Positions 1 through 13,400 of a stretch of DNA of 64,000 nt are shown here, piece after piece. Source of the DNA: Tetranychus cinnabarinus. Its lineage: Eukaryota; Arthropoda; Arachnida; Trombidiformes; Tetranychidae. Numbering within the stretch: position 1 is the first letter of the stretch; every line of letters starts with the position of its first letter. Made by a program: the position numbers and the translations under genes. The DNA lies in contig WHVY01000001.1 in assembly GCA_022266195.1 (NCBI GenBank), forward strand, positions 7,316,001-7,380,000. Direction: 5' to 3'. The notes under the pieces were generated by a model that made no database searches, was not told where the DNA came from, and saw only the letters and a list, made by a program, of their open reading frames with translations.

Positions 1-1479
1 CGATGATAAAAATGTACAACATGATTGACTCGGAAACTCTGTAATTGATTGATTGAGCGATTTCATCAGACTCTATTGATAAACAAGATAATCAATTGAC
101 TCGGTTAGAGTTTACTTTGAATAATTAACTGTTTCACAAGAATCTGTGATTTGGCCTTTTGCTTCCCACTGTAACTTGATCACAGTCTCCATTGAGCTCG
201 GTGCATTACGTTTTTTAACACATTAAATTGACATTTACAATTGAACTTATCTGGAAAGGGAAGCTTCTGTTTTTGTTCACACATTGAACCAGATCATGTA
301 ATGATTACTAATGACATGGTGCATCTGATGATGTTGATAATATCTGAATGGCCTCAAGAGACAGGGAGATGAGAAAGAAGACTGTAAAAAGAGAGGATTA
401 ATGCTGTTGCAAGATGTAGGTTGGGTGAAAGGGAAACGTTCATCTCTCATATCATTTAATCATTCCCAGTGATTCCTTATTATTTTATGCAAGCTGACAT
501 TTAACCAGAAATGTGTGTAGACTGAAGGAGAGGGAAAAAATGATGAAGCAATGGACAAAAACAATCGTTGGTCAAGAAGAGAATATAAATTAGATGGAAA
601 GATTAGGACTGAGTATAAGATGAATTGGGTGGAGAAGTTGGTCAAGAAATGAGACTTGATGAGTTAAATGAGGAACAATATCATCTTTCTAATAATAGTG
701 ATGATGAAGATTATGTAGAGACTCGACAAGAAGGCGACTTGCAATTTGATCAATCAGTCTACAATAGGAAAATTGCCGAATAATAGAACACAAAAGGCAA
801 GAATCTCTGAAACTCAGGTAAAGAAAACTTTAATAGTTTCAATCAGACTGTCCAGTCTCCTGGAAGACGAAAAAATTTGATTGTAAAAAGATGGTTCATC
901 ATTGTTCAAAAACTCGTTACTTCAGAACTTAACTGGTAATAGCTGATAAACTTGATAACGAGACTAATAAATTTAATAATTTCAATATTTCAACGATTCA
1001 ATGAAAGAATAGAGTTTAACAATACGTATGTACATATTATATATGTTAGGCCACTAACTTTTAGGTTATTTTGGAGATATTCATGGTTCACGCGAGTCGA
1101 AGTCTTTTAAGTGAATATCAGTAACACTGGAAAGAATAACAAATACTTAAGAAAACTGACAAATGAAAATCAAATATGGGGACTTCAACTAAAACATAAA
1201 GCACTCCATGTTATCAAAATTACTATTCTGGATTACCTAAGCATTGAATGTGTTACAATAATGTAGTTAAAGAAAGAGTTCATCTACGATGCCTCCGATA
1301 TCCAACACAACACAATCACTTGGTAATTTTCAGGGATGAAGAAACTGCAGAAAGATCAAGTACAACCCGGCAAAAATTTTCTCATTTCCATCGAAAATCA
1401 TGCAATCGATATGGATAATTAGTTAAGAACAGAATTCACCAATTGAACTTTAATATCGGACCAGATTAACTGTTTGAAG
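1..1479. other. Gene-poor stretch at left edge
   Basis: AT-rich sequence with no gene that can be supported. The only coding-like piece is listed separately at 619-783. It may belong to an intron of the sidestep-like gene to the right, whose 5' exons are missing, but nothing in the sequence proves that. Confidence 0.5.
619..783 (+). pseudogene. Possible degraded terminal exon, acidic
   Basis: After an in-frame TAA at 616-618 the frame stays open to a TAA at 781-783. An internal ATG lies at 649. The reading is acidic and polar, with a run NNSDDEDYVE, and looks more like coding sequence than the surrounding AT-rich DNA. A short downstream stretch at about 830-930 also reads open in another frame. 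No family is recognised. It could be the last exon of a gene beginning to the left, a decayed copy, or chance. Confidence 0.2.
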
Positions 1480-1552
1480 TTTATTTTTATTTCGAAAATA
1501 AAGAATCAAAACTTGTTCCAATCGAGACCAATCGAAAAAGAAATATCATCTT

Positions 1553-2399
1553 TTAAACTAGTGAATCTTTTGCGAAAACAATATCAACGAAAACATCAAC
1601 ACCATTACCAATATCTAATGATAGAGGTGTGATATTGGTATCTGTGTGTAATATTTTCTGCCCATTGTACCTAAATGAAACCTGGTTTCCAGTAATCCTG
1701 AATGGTCTCTGAAAGAAAAGAAAAGTAAAATTAGAGAAGCTTTTATGACCGCTAGCGGAAATATTTTACCAGAACATTTGTGATGTGGTCAGCAAGCAAT
1801 GGAAAAGGTGTTCGGATGTGACATAAAACATCCGAACACCAAGGTTTTGTATCCCCATAAATATTTTGGATGTAGTCCTTGAAATAGAATAATAAAGATG
1901 TTGAGAATTTAAAGGAATGATTATCATAAGTCAAACGAATCACTTACAACCATGTTAGGGCCAGGCCTGAATGAAAATTCAACAATGTTACCAGCGTCCA
2001 TGTCCGTCCTAAAGACATGATGGATGCCAAACTTGCAATTTTGTCGGAAACATTTGGATTGCTGTTGATCTTGGCAAATATTGGAATTCCGTTCTGCTAA
2101 TTTTTCTTGCGTACTGTAAAGAAAAATAATTAAAATGATAAAATTCACGCTAGCGAAATGAACTTACCTCATCCATTCCCGAGCCAGATCAATCGGTAAT
2201 TTACCAGTCCTTTTGTATTGTCTCTCGACATCTCTATTTTCGTGTAGGAATTTACAGCCAAGTCCATAACAGTAACCTTTATTGACGAAATTCCTGCAAA
2301 AAACAACGCTACCAAAAAAATAAAAGACGTTTGATATATTTGAGAAATTGAACAAGAATTAATGATAACTTACCCATCGATAGCTTGAACGTTTGACAT
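1553..2399 (-). CDS. CCCH zinc-finger protein with SUMO-like C-terminus
   Basis: Five exons on the minus strand: 2399-2374, 2308-2168 (or 2293-2168), 2113-1948, 1877-1770 and 1708-1553. The introns are 60-75 bases with good GT-AG ends and matching phases, giving 198 residues. The start ATG is at 2399. Finger 1 is C13-x8-C22-x4-C27-x3-H31. It is followed by QYKRTGKLP, which resembles the segment after a CCCH finger in ZC3H10-type proteins. A second, less canonical cluster is C69, C77, C82, H87. Residues about 125-190 resemble the second half of SUMO: a TPFPLL turn, VSFRYNGQKI, and an LSLDIGNGVDVFVDI end. There is no diglycine terminus, so this would be a Rad60/SUMO-like domain rather than a conjugated modifier. 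A polyadenylation-like AATAAA lies about 70 bases past the stop (complement of 1480-1485). An RNA- or SUMO-pathway role is inference. Confidence 0.72.
1807..1840. repeat. Perfect 13-bp inverted repeat in coding exon
   Basis: Arms at 1807-1819 and 1828-1840 are exact reverse complements around an 8-base loop. The left arm reads GGTGTTCGGATGT. The repeat lies wholly inside exon 4 of the zinc-finger/SUMO-like gene, so the mRNA should form a stable stem there. Confidence 0.9.
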
Positions 2400-3190
2400 T
2401 ATAGTTAATTGAATTTAAAGTATTAATATATTGAGGTGAGAAATTCAATAAAACACAAAAAAAACAAATCAGAAAATTTCACAAATGAAAAACAAGAAAA
2501 ATGATTTGAAAATTGTAAACAAAAATATTCGGGGAAAATTTCTTAATTTATTTATGAAAAACAATCAATCAATTATGCGTCAGTAAATTAAGATGAATTA
2601 AGATCAGTAATTTTCTGTCTTTGATTTGATTTTTTATCTTTGGTCTGTTAAACAATTTTTGTGCATCAAAAATTTATTTGATTAAATATTCAACCGATTC
2701 AACACTATTTCGATTCTAGTTTTTGATCTCAGGCAAATATGGCTCGCAATGTTAACCCAGCTTCTTTGGCATTTTAATGGATTTACTTTTGAAGGTTTTT
2801 GGCCGAAATAAGGGATTGCGTTTTTGTTGCTTTGTTACTTTACCAACATGTGTTTGAAAATAAGAGTTTGAAATCATATCCGTCTAATTGATAGATGTTT
2901 GAATGCACATAGACTGTAGCAGTACAATTTATTGACTTGCAAAGATAACTAGAATAACACTTTTTAATGGACTCAATTTTTATGCCCCTACAAACCTACA
3001 AAGTCAACCTAGAAATTCGTTTATTCAAGGCATTTGATTGAAAAGTTTTCTGTGCCCCTTTTTCTCATTAGAATTTAGAATTTGAGAAAAGAAAAAAGAA
3101 AGAAAGAAAATAAAATAAAGAAAAAAATATTGATATGGGCTATTGAAATAAGTCTTTATGTTTATATAGCAGTAATGAGCCAAATTCATC
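2400..3190. other. Intergenic spacer
   Basis: Upstream of the zinc-finger gene and upstream of the 5S rRNA gene. It is AT-rich with no supportable coding region. The promoter of the minus-strand gene should lie at its left end, but I see no clear TATA box. Confidence 0.5.
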
Positions 3191-3309
3191 GTCTACGACC
3201 ATACCAGACTGAAAACACCGGATCCCGTCCGATCTCCGAAGTTAAGCAGTTTCGGGCCGGGTTAGTACTTGGGAGGGAGACCACTTGGGAACCCCCGGTG
3301 TTGTAGACT
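3191..3309 (+). rRNA. 5S ribosomal RNA
   Basis: A full-length 5S gene of about 119 bases. It begins GTCTACGACCATACCA and ends GTTGTAGACT, so the terminal helix GTCTAC/GTAGAC pairs. The internal segments TCCGATCTCCGAAGTTAAGC and GGTTAGTACTTGGGAGGG are those of animal 5S RNA and include the internal polymerase III control region. A T run follows at once and is the expected terminator. Small departures from the usual animal sequence (for example CAGACTG near the 5' end) could mean a diverged copy. No tandem copy is seen, so this is an isolated gene or a dispersed copy. Confidence 0.94.
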
Positions 3310-3313
3310 TTTT
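3309..3313 (+). terminator. Pol III T-run terminator of 5S gene
   Basis: A run of T residues directly after the 5S 3' helix, as expected for polymerase III. Confidence 0.75.
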
Positions 3314-4492
3314 AATCATTTTAGTATCAAAATACTGAAATCCAAATTTAATGGATACATTACGGCATTATACATTGTATTACATTATTATTAACATTAC
3401 ATTATACATTTCAGGCCAAAACCTTTCATTTGCGATTAACAGAAAATTTAAAGACCGTTTGAGTGCGGATAAATTTTGACAAAAAAATACCAAAACGGTA
3501 TTATTATATTAGATACACTCATTTATCAGAAACTGCACCAAGCTGGAAATAGCTTATTTACACTATTCGTCGAGCAGCATAGTTCATTATTTTCAATCTT
3601 CCTTAATAGATCAAATTTAAGCAAAAATGTTGCTTTAAACTGATTTTGAGAGTTTTTGGATTGATATTTCACGAAAGAAAATTTAATTAAGCCTATTGGT
3701 AATTAAAGAAATCGAATCAAAATTCGACGAAATTCAAAAGTAAATAATAAACGATTTAGATAAAACTCCTCCTTAACCGGGTCCATTGAAAAAATTATGT
3801 ACAGTGCCAGGTAGGTGCACTTTTGGTAGGTGAGGGTATATTCGAAGCGCAACATGAGTCTGAAAATAATCTTTAAATATCTTCAAACGATTGAATCTCA
3901 GATAAACGTCTGACTTTGGATTACCTTGAAAACTCGAGCTTGAGATTTTCAACTAAATGGAATCCCTGCTTGTATTATCAATTTCCTAAATCATGACCTC
4001 AAAAAGACAGATGAACACTTTTGTCAAATTTTCTGTTCAATCCCTACTTTCCATGGATGAACCAGAATTCACCATTAGTTAACATTTTCTTATGGCTTTA
4101 AAATATCATGAAATATCCTTTTACCTTTACTTAACATTTGAAATCGTATCCAAATATTGATGCAGAATTCAAATTGATACTTTATCCGACACAAATCCGA
4201 ATCAAAAGGTAGAACCATTTTTCAGAGCAAATAGAATCATCATCGTCAACATCATCGATGAAATGATGAAGATCCATTTCTCAAAACCATCTTAATGATA
4301 CATTATTGTATTATTATTGAACAAAAAAGTTATTGCGAGTAAAAAATGTTGCCATGAAAAAAAAGAAGTAAACTTTTGAAAATAATGATTTCGCTTTTGT
4401 CGAGAAAGGAATAGGCATGCAAAAAAATTAATCTCAATCATGTTGCATTGTCTAAATTGGAAACTTTTCACTCTCTTCTCTCTCAACCTCAG
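3314..4492. other. Non-coding, probably sidestep intron
   Basis: No exon encoding the missing first Ig domain of the sidestep-like gene was found here. The sequence is AT-rich without a clear repeat. Confidence 0.45.
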
Positions 4493-7400
4493 GTAAACCT
4501 CGTCCATCGTTAACTTGGTGGCGTGATAATTCACTGTTAGATGATACCTTTGAATACATTGATAAAGAAGGTAAGTTTCTCACTTGTGTAATAGATTGAC
4601 AAAAAAGGTTTTCAACAAAAAATGAGAATCAGAAATTTGATAAAAAAATGAAAAGTTGAAAGGAAGAAAAAAATATCTCAATAACAAATGATGGATAGAT
4701 TCATCAGACTATTTGTCTATTTATTATAAATGATATTGACAAATACCAACATAATCTTTATTTCACCTTTTCTTCCTTTTGATCTTTTCCATCATCATCT
4801 TCTTCCTTTTTCTTGCACAAGATGGATGAAGATGAGAAAGAAAAATGTTCCTCATCATTACCATGGGACTTTTTTTCTCCTTTTCTGGTCATAGATTTTA
4901 TTTCCCTTAATCTCGACTCTTATTTTTTACTACTTTTTTCGTTCAAAATTTTTCGTTCTTTACTTTCGTTGTATTTTTTTGTGTTCGTAGGAACCTCTTT
5001 TTTTTGGGTAAACTTTTCGCATTTCATTCTTCATTCATCTCTTTTCGTCATTTTCTCGTTTCTCTTCATATCAATACCCATAAGAGTTTAGAGTTGAGAG
5101 GAAAAAATTGTACAAAGTTGGGAAATAGAGAAAGTTGAACCAAAATGATTCTAAAGTTATCAAGAATTTGAAAAATTATTTCAATTCCAACGTTAGCTGA
5201 AGCTTTACAAGAAGCGAAACTTTTACTATTTTCATCTCATCATCACTTTTTTTCTCTTCATTTTCACTTTCTTTTTGCTTTCTCTTCGACTGGTCAAATG
5301 GTTGAAACTCTTGCCATCAATAACCATCATTAGTGACCACAAATCAGCTGACGATACTATCCTTAGCTCGACATCATCTTTTATCAAAATTAACCTGCCA
5401 AGCTGTCAATAACAATATGACCGTTCCATTGGCTACTTCAATCACCTTAGAGCTCAACTGTAAGTATTCCAGCAAAGTCTCATGATATTCATTTCAATCA
5501 AAACTTTCCGCTGATCGTTCCTGAAAATGTTTCAGTTGTTGAACTCAAATATCATTGAATAGATTAAATTGGACAAAGAAAAGATTTCAGACCATAATAG
5601 TCACGATAAATCGGCACGAAATGAAATGATTTAATCGAAATCTTAAGAACAATTAATACACAACCATCGATGGTTGTCGATTAATATTATCGAACACTAT
5701 TTGCATAATTTTTCCCTTCTAAAAATTGGAACCAACCATTGGAATCAGACCGAGCTAAGATCAACAGACAGTAAAGCTAGTTGTCAGAGTGATTGCTGTG
5801 GCTTAGTCGCATCCCAATGAACATAAAAAATTTTTTGAGTAACCGTTTAATTAATATTTACTGAAAAATTCTCGGAAATTTTTGTGGAATCTTTTTTTTC
5901 TTCTTTTTTATCATTTAAAACAAATAATCTATATCTATACCATATATAAAGTCAAAACATGAAATTTTTGCGTAAAGATTGTGGCCAAACTAAAAGGATT
6001 CTAAAGAAAATTTTTTCACAGCCTGAAAGTCATGATTAAACTACATCCACGAAAAATAGTCTGAACTACATCGCAATTCAGGTACCTGAGAAATTAGTGT
6101 TTAAACAGGGTAGGGGAAAAAATGCAGAATCCGTATCTTTTATCATTGACTTGGGGGAAAAATTTTTTTGGTTTAGGTTGATTGCTGGTTTATTGCTAAA
6201 TTAGAAGAATAAGTAAAATCATTTTTCGAGCAAAGAGTTAGGTAAAAAATATGTTGCCTCAACTGTTGAACCAAATTTTATTTTTTCTCATTGACAATGG
6301 TTTTTCATCAATAATTTTAGTCTTTAGATTTGGATTGGATTTATTGTATTCAGTGAAAAGAAATTTACGATCAGTCATGATCGTGGCTCAGCTTGTTCAC
6401 ATAATTGTGAATCATACAAATTTTTCGTAAATTTTGGTTAAAAAACTACTAACAAATCATAAATTATGATTCAGGCTGGCAAAAATCAAATCTTGAAATG
6501 AAGATTTGAGAAAACAAAAAGATGTTACAAAAATAAAAAAACAAGACCTTTGACAAAGTGAATTTAAGTAGAGAATCTCCGTATTTTAAATAAGAATCTT
6601 TTATTCAAGAATCAAAAATTCGAGATTTGAGCACTTAATCATGTGGAAAGTTTATCTGAATAGAAAAGCTAGAATCATAGAGACTTGCAGCAGAATCAAA
6701 AACTGGAGATTCATCAAAACTTAACCACTTGCAATTTAATTCAGAACTTTAATTATTGTAGACTTTATTGATAGCTACATTAATCTTAGTTCTCTCTTTG
6801 TAGCCGAGTGGTTTAGAGGACAGTACAGTACCATGTAGGTCTGGGTTCAACACCCGATAAACTCAGGTAAATTTAATGTTGATGACGTCACTACATCTTT
6901 GATGATTCTTGAGCTTAAGAATCTTAAATGTGGAATCTTCAATTTTTCATACGACGGGAGAGTCTTATAAAATTCTTTAGAATCACAGCAAAAAACTTAA
7001 TATAAATTGAATCGAATTTTACTCAAAAAGTAGTGTTTACTCAAATAAGAGTAAATTGTCCACTACGGAACGTTTTTCGACTCTTTTTTGAGTAAACAGT
7101 GTTCCTTGGGATATGTCATCCAAGCCAAAGCCAATGTCTTTAAAATGGGAAAACAGTCATTTAAAGACGATCTTTGACAGTGCAACAGCCAATAGTCGTG
7201 ATAGCAAATGACAATATTTTCATATTTGTAAAAGTTGCTAATGAATCAAGTTGAGACAAAAATTTGGATTTTTTCTTCTTTATTCATTGTTAAAAGTCTT
7301 TATCATTATGCATCATTGTTGATCTTGGTTCATAGGTTCATCATCTTGTAATATCTCTATGCTTGGCTGCAAGACTTTGTAAGCTTTCCCTCCTCTTCAT

Positions 7401-10400
7401 GTTATTACTCAACTATTGTTACTCAAACTTGATTACATGATAACCAGTCATTTGCTAAGCACTTTTTTTAGCACAACTTTTTAGCTTCCCTGTTCGTCGT
7501 AAAAACTGTCTATACTAATATTTATTTAATAATAATCTTTTGTCTTTATTTATTCTATTATAAGTATACTTGTATTTACCAGACTATTTATCCATATCTA
7601 TTACTCCTGCCATCATCATGCAAACTATTATTATTATCATCTATTAGCATCTATTATTTGTTTCAATTTCATTAATATTACAATGTTTCATGTTTTCCTT
7701 GGTTCACAGTAAAACCTACCGAAGTGCATATTACTCAATTATCACCAATTTTGGTTGCCTCCAAACAAGTTACATTTGAATGTAAAACTATTGGTTCAAG
7801 ACCAAAGCCCAACGTCTATTGGCTTTTTGATGGTAAAACACATTCGACTGGAATATCAGGTAAAATTCAATTATCACTATTTACACCTCAACATGTCTTT
7901 ATCTCATTCATATCAACACACATTTCCCTTCATTTCCATTTGATTGACCATTCATCAGGTGACCAAGTAGTAACCAGTCGAATAACAATTCAAGTAAACA
8001 AGTCTCATAACGGTGCCATGTTATCCTGTATTGCTGAGAATCCAAAAATACTAAACTCGCAGATATCGGATCAACTGCAATTAGATGTTCAATGTGAGTT
8101 TACAAAATGCTAAAAACTTTGGAATCGAATTTTTTAGGATTTCTTTTTGTTTTTTTTAATTTTTTTCTATTAATGAACAATTATTTTGACTTTTTGTGTA
8201 AACTAATCATTTTACAATTAAACTTTTTTCTATTAATTTCGATTCCTTTTTTGGCAACATTTTTCAATCTTTTCTCTCATCATTTGCCACCTTGATAAAC
8301 AGATAAACCTGAAGTTAAACTTGAATTTGGTTCACCAACATCATCATCAACAACGATTCAGGAAGGAAATGATGTTTACTTTGATTGTAAAATAGATTCC
8401 AATCCAAAGCCAATAAAATCTGTTCAATGGAGATTCAATGGTAATCAATTGTCACCCAAGCAAGGTGAGTGAAACTGTTGAATTTCTACCTTTTCTTTCT
8501 CTTCTTTCACACACCTTTGCCTTTCACCCAACAATTTCATTATCATGATGTTTTCACGTTCACAATCTTGAAGAATGTACAAAAAGTTGATCAATTTAAT
8601 TTGCAAAATTAACTTTCAATTTCAATATGATTTGATTGTAAATGAAAGAGTTGCCCATTCAAAGTAATGACAGAGTTGAATAACTGAAGAAACAAAAAAA
8701 GCGAAAAAAAATCCAATCAGAAAAGGGAAAAGGTTTCACTTTGAATTTCGTTTGCAACTTTACTCTTTTTTTGGGACTTGTTTTGCATTCTTTTATTTTC
8801 TCTTCCTCCATCCTGATTCAGAGGTAACACCATGAAAATTGTGACTAACTTTATTAACTCTGTAACTTTACCAGTAACTTCAGGTTGAACGAGTTTTACT
8901 TTTATCCCAACGTGATTTAATTACACACCATGAAAGTGGAGAACTGCAAGTTGAATACATGAGAAGTGGAATGACAACAGAAGAGGAGAAACTATCAAAT
9001 TGATTGATATCAGGTTAACTCTGTAATAAAACAAGTTGACATTCAATCGGAAAGGATAGAGTGCAAAATGTGAATATCAAATTGAAAAGGAAATGATTCA
9101 ATATTCAAACTCTAACATGATCAACCATTTCACTTTCAATTATCCAACGAATCGAATTTTACAATTTTACAATCAAAACCAACAAATGTAGTTATAATCA
9201 TTTGAAGAATCTCGTTTGGTCCAATTTTGTTCACTAATTATCATGAAAATGAAATTCAACTTTTGTTTGCAATTTTTATGACATTTTTTGCTATTCATTT
9301 TATCGTTCGTCTTGGGAGTGAAAATTTCAAGTCTTTATGTTTGTTTTATTTTGTCTATGAAATTTTCACGTTTCATTGAACTCGATTGATTTGAACATTG
9401 GATCAAATTTAGCTGAAATTTCTACTCATTTGGTTATCATGGAAAGAAATTCAACTTTGTTATTTTTTCTGCCTTCAATGTGCATTTTCGTTGCTTTTAT
9501 TAATTGACTGGAGAAACTCGATTTTCTCGTTCAACTGTAACAAGATTGAATCCTTTTTCTTCTTCCCAAGTTGTAATAATGTTTGTGTAAGTTTCAGTTT
9601 CATTGTTGAGTAAAGAAACTGATAAAGTTGAAAGGATTGATTAATCTAAATTGTTTCCAAATTCTGATCAGGTAAACTAGAGATAGAGAGATATCTGTTG
9701 ATTTATAAGGCAATTTCATTTATAAACCACAAGATTCAACTAGATCAATCTGTTGATGGAAATGAAAGAATTAAAAGAAATGTGAGATTCAAATTCGGGT
9801 AATTGTTTTAGTTCTTGGTTAAATTCAAGCCATTTGCATGAAATGAGAGGCTAGCGCTCCATTCCTAGAGCTCTAACTTTTCTCACACAAGAATCACTAC
9901 ATTAACGGTTGTAAAAGTTTGCTCAAAAGTGAATAAAAGTAAAACTGTCTTGTGCTGAGCAAGATAAAGCATTCAGAAACAATGGATGAAAAACCTGTGC
10001 TAAGCTGAATAGTGTTATCGAATCAGCATTTTTTCATATCTGATTTTCAGAAACAATAAAAAACGGGACAAAATTGAATTATGTCGTAGAGGTAATTCAT
10101 TTCTTGTTTCATTTCACTTTCTGGTATCTATGAACGAAACCTCCGTTTTTCTTAACTCAGCCCTGACTACTAAAGTGATACTTTCAGTCATGAGCTAAAG
10201 TTTTACAAATCAAATTGTCTGTATAAAAATTATCGTTCAAGTCCTGTATCCGTCAATCAAGACATCTTGCATTTTTGATTCATGAGATATCGAACCGAAC
10301 GAGAAGCGAATGGGCTTGAACTGCCTAGTATTTTCTCTGCTTGAAACTCAAGTCAATTGGAAGACAGGAATATTTTCGTTGGATTGTTTTGCATTATTAT

Positions 10401-13400
10401 CTAGACAACAGGTAATTGAAGAACATGTTAGTAGTAAATGTTTAATCTTTCTGCAAATAGAAAATTCCGATTCATCATAATCTTCAAGCGTTAACATAAT
10501 GCTAAATAGTTTTGGCTATTAAATGATGAATTTTTCGCAAAGTCTATTCACAAAAGAAGTTAAATTGCGCAAAAAATAAACCAAAGATTTTAAACTCTCC
10601 ATAATGAACTACCAAACCAATTTATTTCATCCATAAAAAAACAATTGCAACAAAACACCAAAAGTCAACATTTGTTCAATGATTGTTCAATTTATAGAGG
10701 TTAAACTTGCAGCATTTAGAATCACATGAGAATTGTGAATGTTGATTGACAAAAATGTAACAATTGAATTGAGTGTTTAAGTGAAAAGGTGAAACAAAAT
10801 AAAATCAGTGGAAAAAACAAAACAAAAAGATTAAAAAGTTCTGTTGAGTAAAGAAAAGAAGAGAAAGAAAAAAATGAGCCAAACACTTTGTTCCTAAATT
10901 TCATGATATCTCTTTAAATCATTTTACTTTAAGCATTCATTTTATTTGCAAAATTTTTCCATTTTTTCTTCTTTCCTCCTCATTTCCATGTCAACCAAGT
11001 TTTAACCATTTTCAATTTTATCATTTACTACTTTGAATTCAAAATTTTTCATTAAAATGTCGACTTTGATGTTTGCACAAAAAGTAAAAACAAAATGTTC
11101 ATTTTCGATTTCTTGATATTCCTTGATATTTTCAGTTGCAAAACTTTTTCACTTAACTTTTCTTTTTACTGATATTCGCGACTAATCTTTTACTTTTGAA
11201 ATGAAATGAAAATTCTTATTTACCTGAGTTTTGATAATCTTACACCTACAGAATCATGAAAAGTTTACATTATACTGAGTGCTAGAGTTACTGAGGTAAC
11301 AATGATGATTGTTGAGAGCAAAGGAAAAGTTGGGTGGATAAGATGAGTAAAGAATCCAAATATTCTTAAACTTTTCATTGTTGCAGTTATTAACGATAAG
11401 TTTGCTCATCATTGAGCCATGAGAATGTGTTGGCCACCGTGAAAATTGAGCAAAATGAGAATTCGATATAAGATTAAAAAAGGAGTTTTCTTTTTCTTTT
11501 TGCTTCCTATTTTTACTTGAAAAGATTCACACTTTTGTGTTTGTCATTTTTGGGTGAAGAAGGAGAAAAAATTTATTTACTTTTCATGATGATGATGAGT
11601 GTCATGATGTTTGGTCACATAAACCTCTTTTCATTGTGCTCTGCTTCTTACCTTAGCTGTTGATCTTAAACTTCATTTTTTTCCTAGTTGCTCATGAAAG
11701 AATTTGAATGAGAAAATTAGGAATGAAAAAGAAGGCAAGAAAAAGATGAAGAAAAAAAAGTGAACAAAAATTATTTGGATGAAGAGAAACATAAGAATGG
11801 TGAAAAAAAAGAAGAATCAGAATTTTGGTTCAATGGTCATAAGATCATTGAAAAATTCCATTCTGTGCCTGAATAATCTCGATGCATCCACATATGTGTA
11901 CATATCATGAACATCAGGATTCCATTTTTATAGTCAAAGTCAATGGGCACATATAAATACGAACCAAAGGCAACAAAAAAAATTCATTGAACCATTAAAC
12001 CTGATTGATTGTTATACTCTTGAAGCCTTGGAGCATTATTTTTCTTCCTTTTTTTCATAGTTCTGTGTTTGACGTTGACTATCTTTAACGATAGGCAAGA
12101 ATAGTTTTCATGATAATGACAATTGTCACCTTTGATGAGGATAACTTGCAGGATAAATTTGGCTCCACTTCGAATCGATTCTCATCTTTCCTTTTCTCCT
12201 TTTCTTCACAGGTATCATTGTTAGCAACCAAAGTTTGGTTTTGCAAAAAGTTTCCCGTCACCAAAGTGGCCTCTATCAGTGTATCGTTACCAATTCTCAA
12301 GGAGTTGGAACTTCAAATGAAATTAAACTTGAAATACGTTTTGCTCCTGTTTGCCTTTACGGTTTCATGTAAGTCGACTTTAGAAAAATGTAACTTTTTT
12401 TTATTAATATTTTTGTTCTAATACTTTTTCTTCGGCTACAGATTAATATATGGAATTGCCTTACACGAGTCGGCTGTATTGAGATGTTATGTTGAAGCTA
12501 ATCCGGAAAAAGTGTCTTTTCAATGGAGATTCCAAGATAAACCTGATCTTCTCAGTAACTCAATACAATCAAAAGGAAAATTGTAATAACTTTTGTTGAT
12601 TATAATTCATGAGCAAATAAGATGAGCGATATAGTTAGTGATGATAGTTTTTTGTTGCACAAAAAATTAGGCAAGAGTATCGTTTCGACATTCAATATCT
12701 GTGCGACTCTCGACCTACAATATAGAACTTGGATAAACTCAGAAAATAATTTTTAAAGAGACAATTTCGGTCTTTAGTCGGGAAGACACGGTCTTTAGTA
12801 ATTCAGATATTGTTTAGTATTGTTATTCCATGAAGCTGTTAATGTTTGAAAATTAGTCCAATGAGGGGCCTATTTGAATGCGATAATTACCATTTGTTGG
12901 TGCAGATAGATTTCCATGTTTCCATAACTTGAGCTTTTCTATCAAATGAAATTTGTTCCGTCCAAATCCGTTCTAGCATCCGTATGATGTTCCCTTGTGC
13001 AAAGCTTCTATGATTTTTCAAGGGAAAGGTCTTCTGTTATAATCGAAAGTCATTGTGAACGTTACAATGTATTTTAAACTCTTTTGCATACCATCAGTTG
13101 AAACTTTTAGAAGTCATTCAATCATCTTATTTAGCCTCTTACTAAGAGAAGCGACATTTTCTGGATTAGTTATTTTTAAATGACTCCAGATGGCACACTC
13201 ACCTAACCTAACAACCAATCCTTCATTTTTTGGCGCGAAACTCGAATATTCTTTAAATTGGCGCATTTTTCAATTATTTCATGTATTTTTAACTTAATTT
13301 TTTTCAAAACGTTTTCTAGTCGACTTAAAGTAAATATCAGCATGAATTTAATGATAAAGGAAATCAAAATAAAAGCAAAAGAAAAACAATTCAGACCAAG

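Noticed and set aside
4813..5091. 92-residue open frame in a sidestep intron
   Set aside because: Phenylalanine/serine-rich translation of a pyrimidine tract, lying between two well-supported exons of the same strand.
12110..12421. 103-residue frame overlapping a sidestep exon
   Set aside because: Out of the sidestep frame; the Ig-domain frame at 12212-12368 explains the region.
13200..13225. CCTAACCTAAC run, also near 21262-21278
   Set aside because: Only two to three telomere-like units, shared by the two copies of a duplicated block; not an interstitial telomere array.
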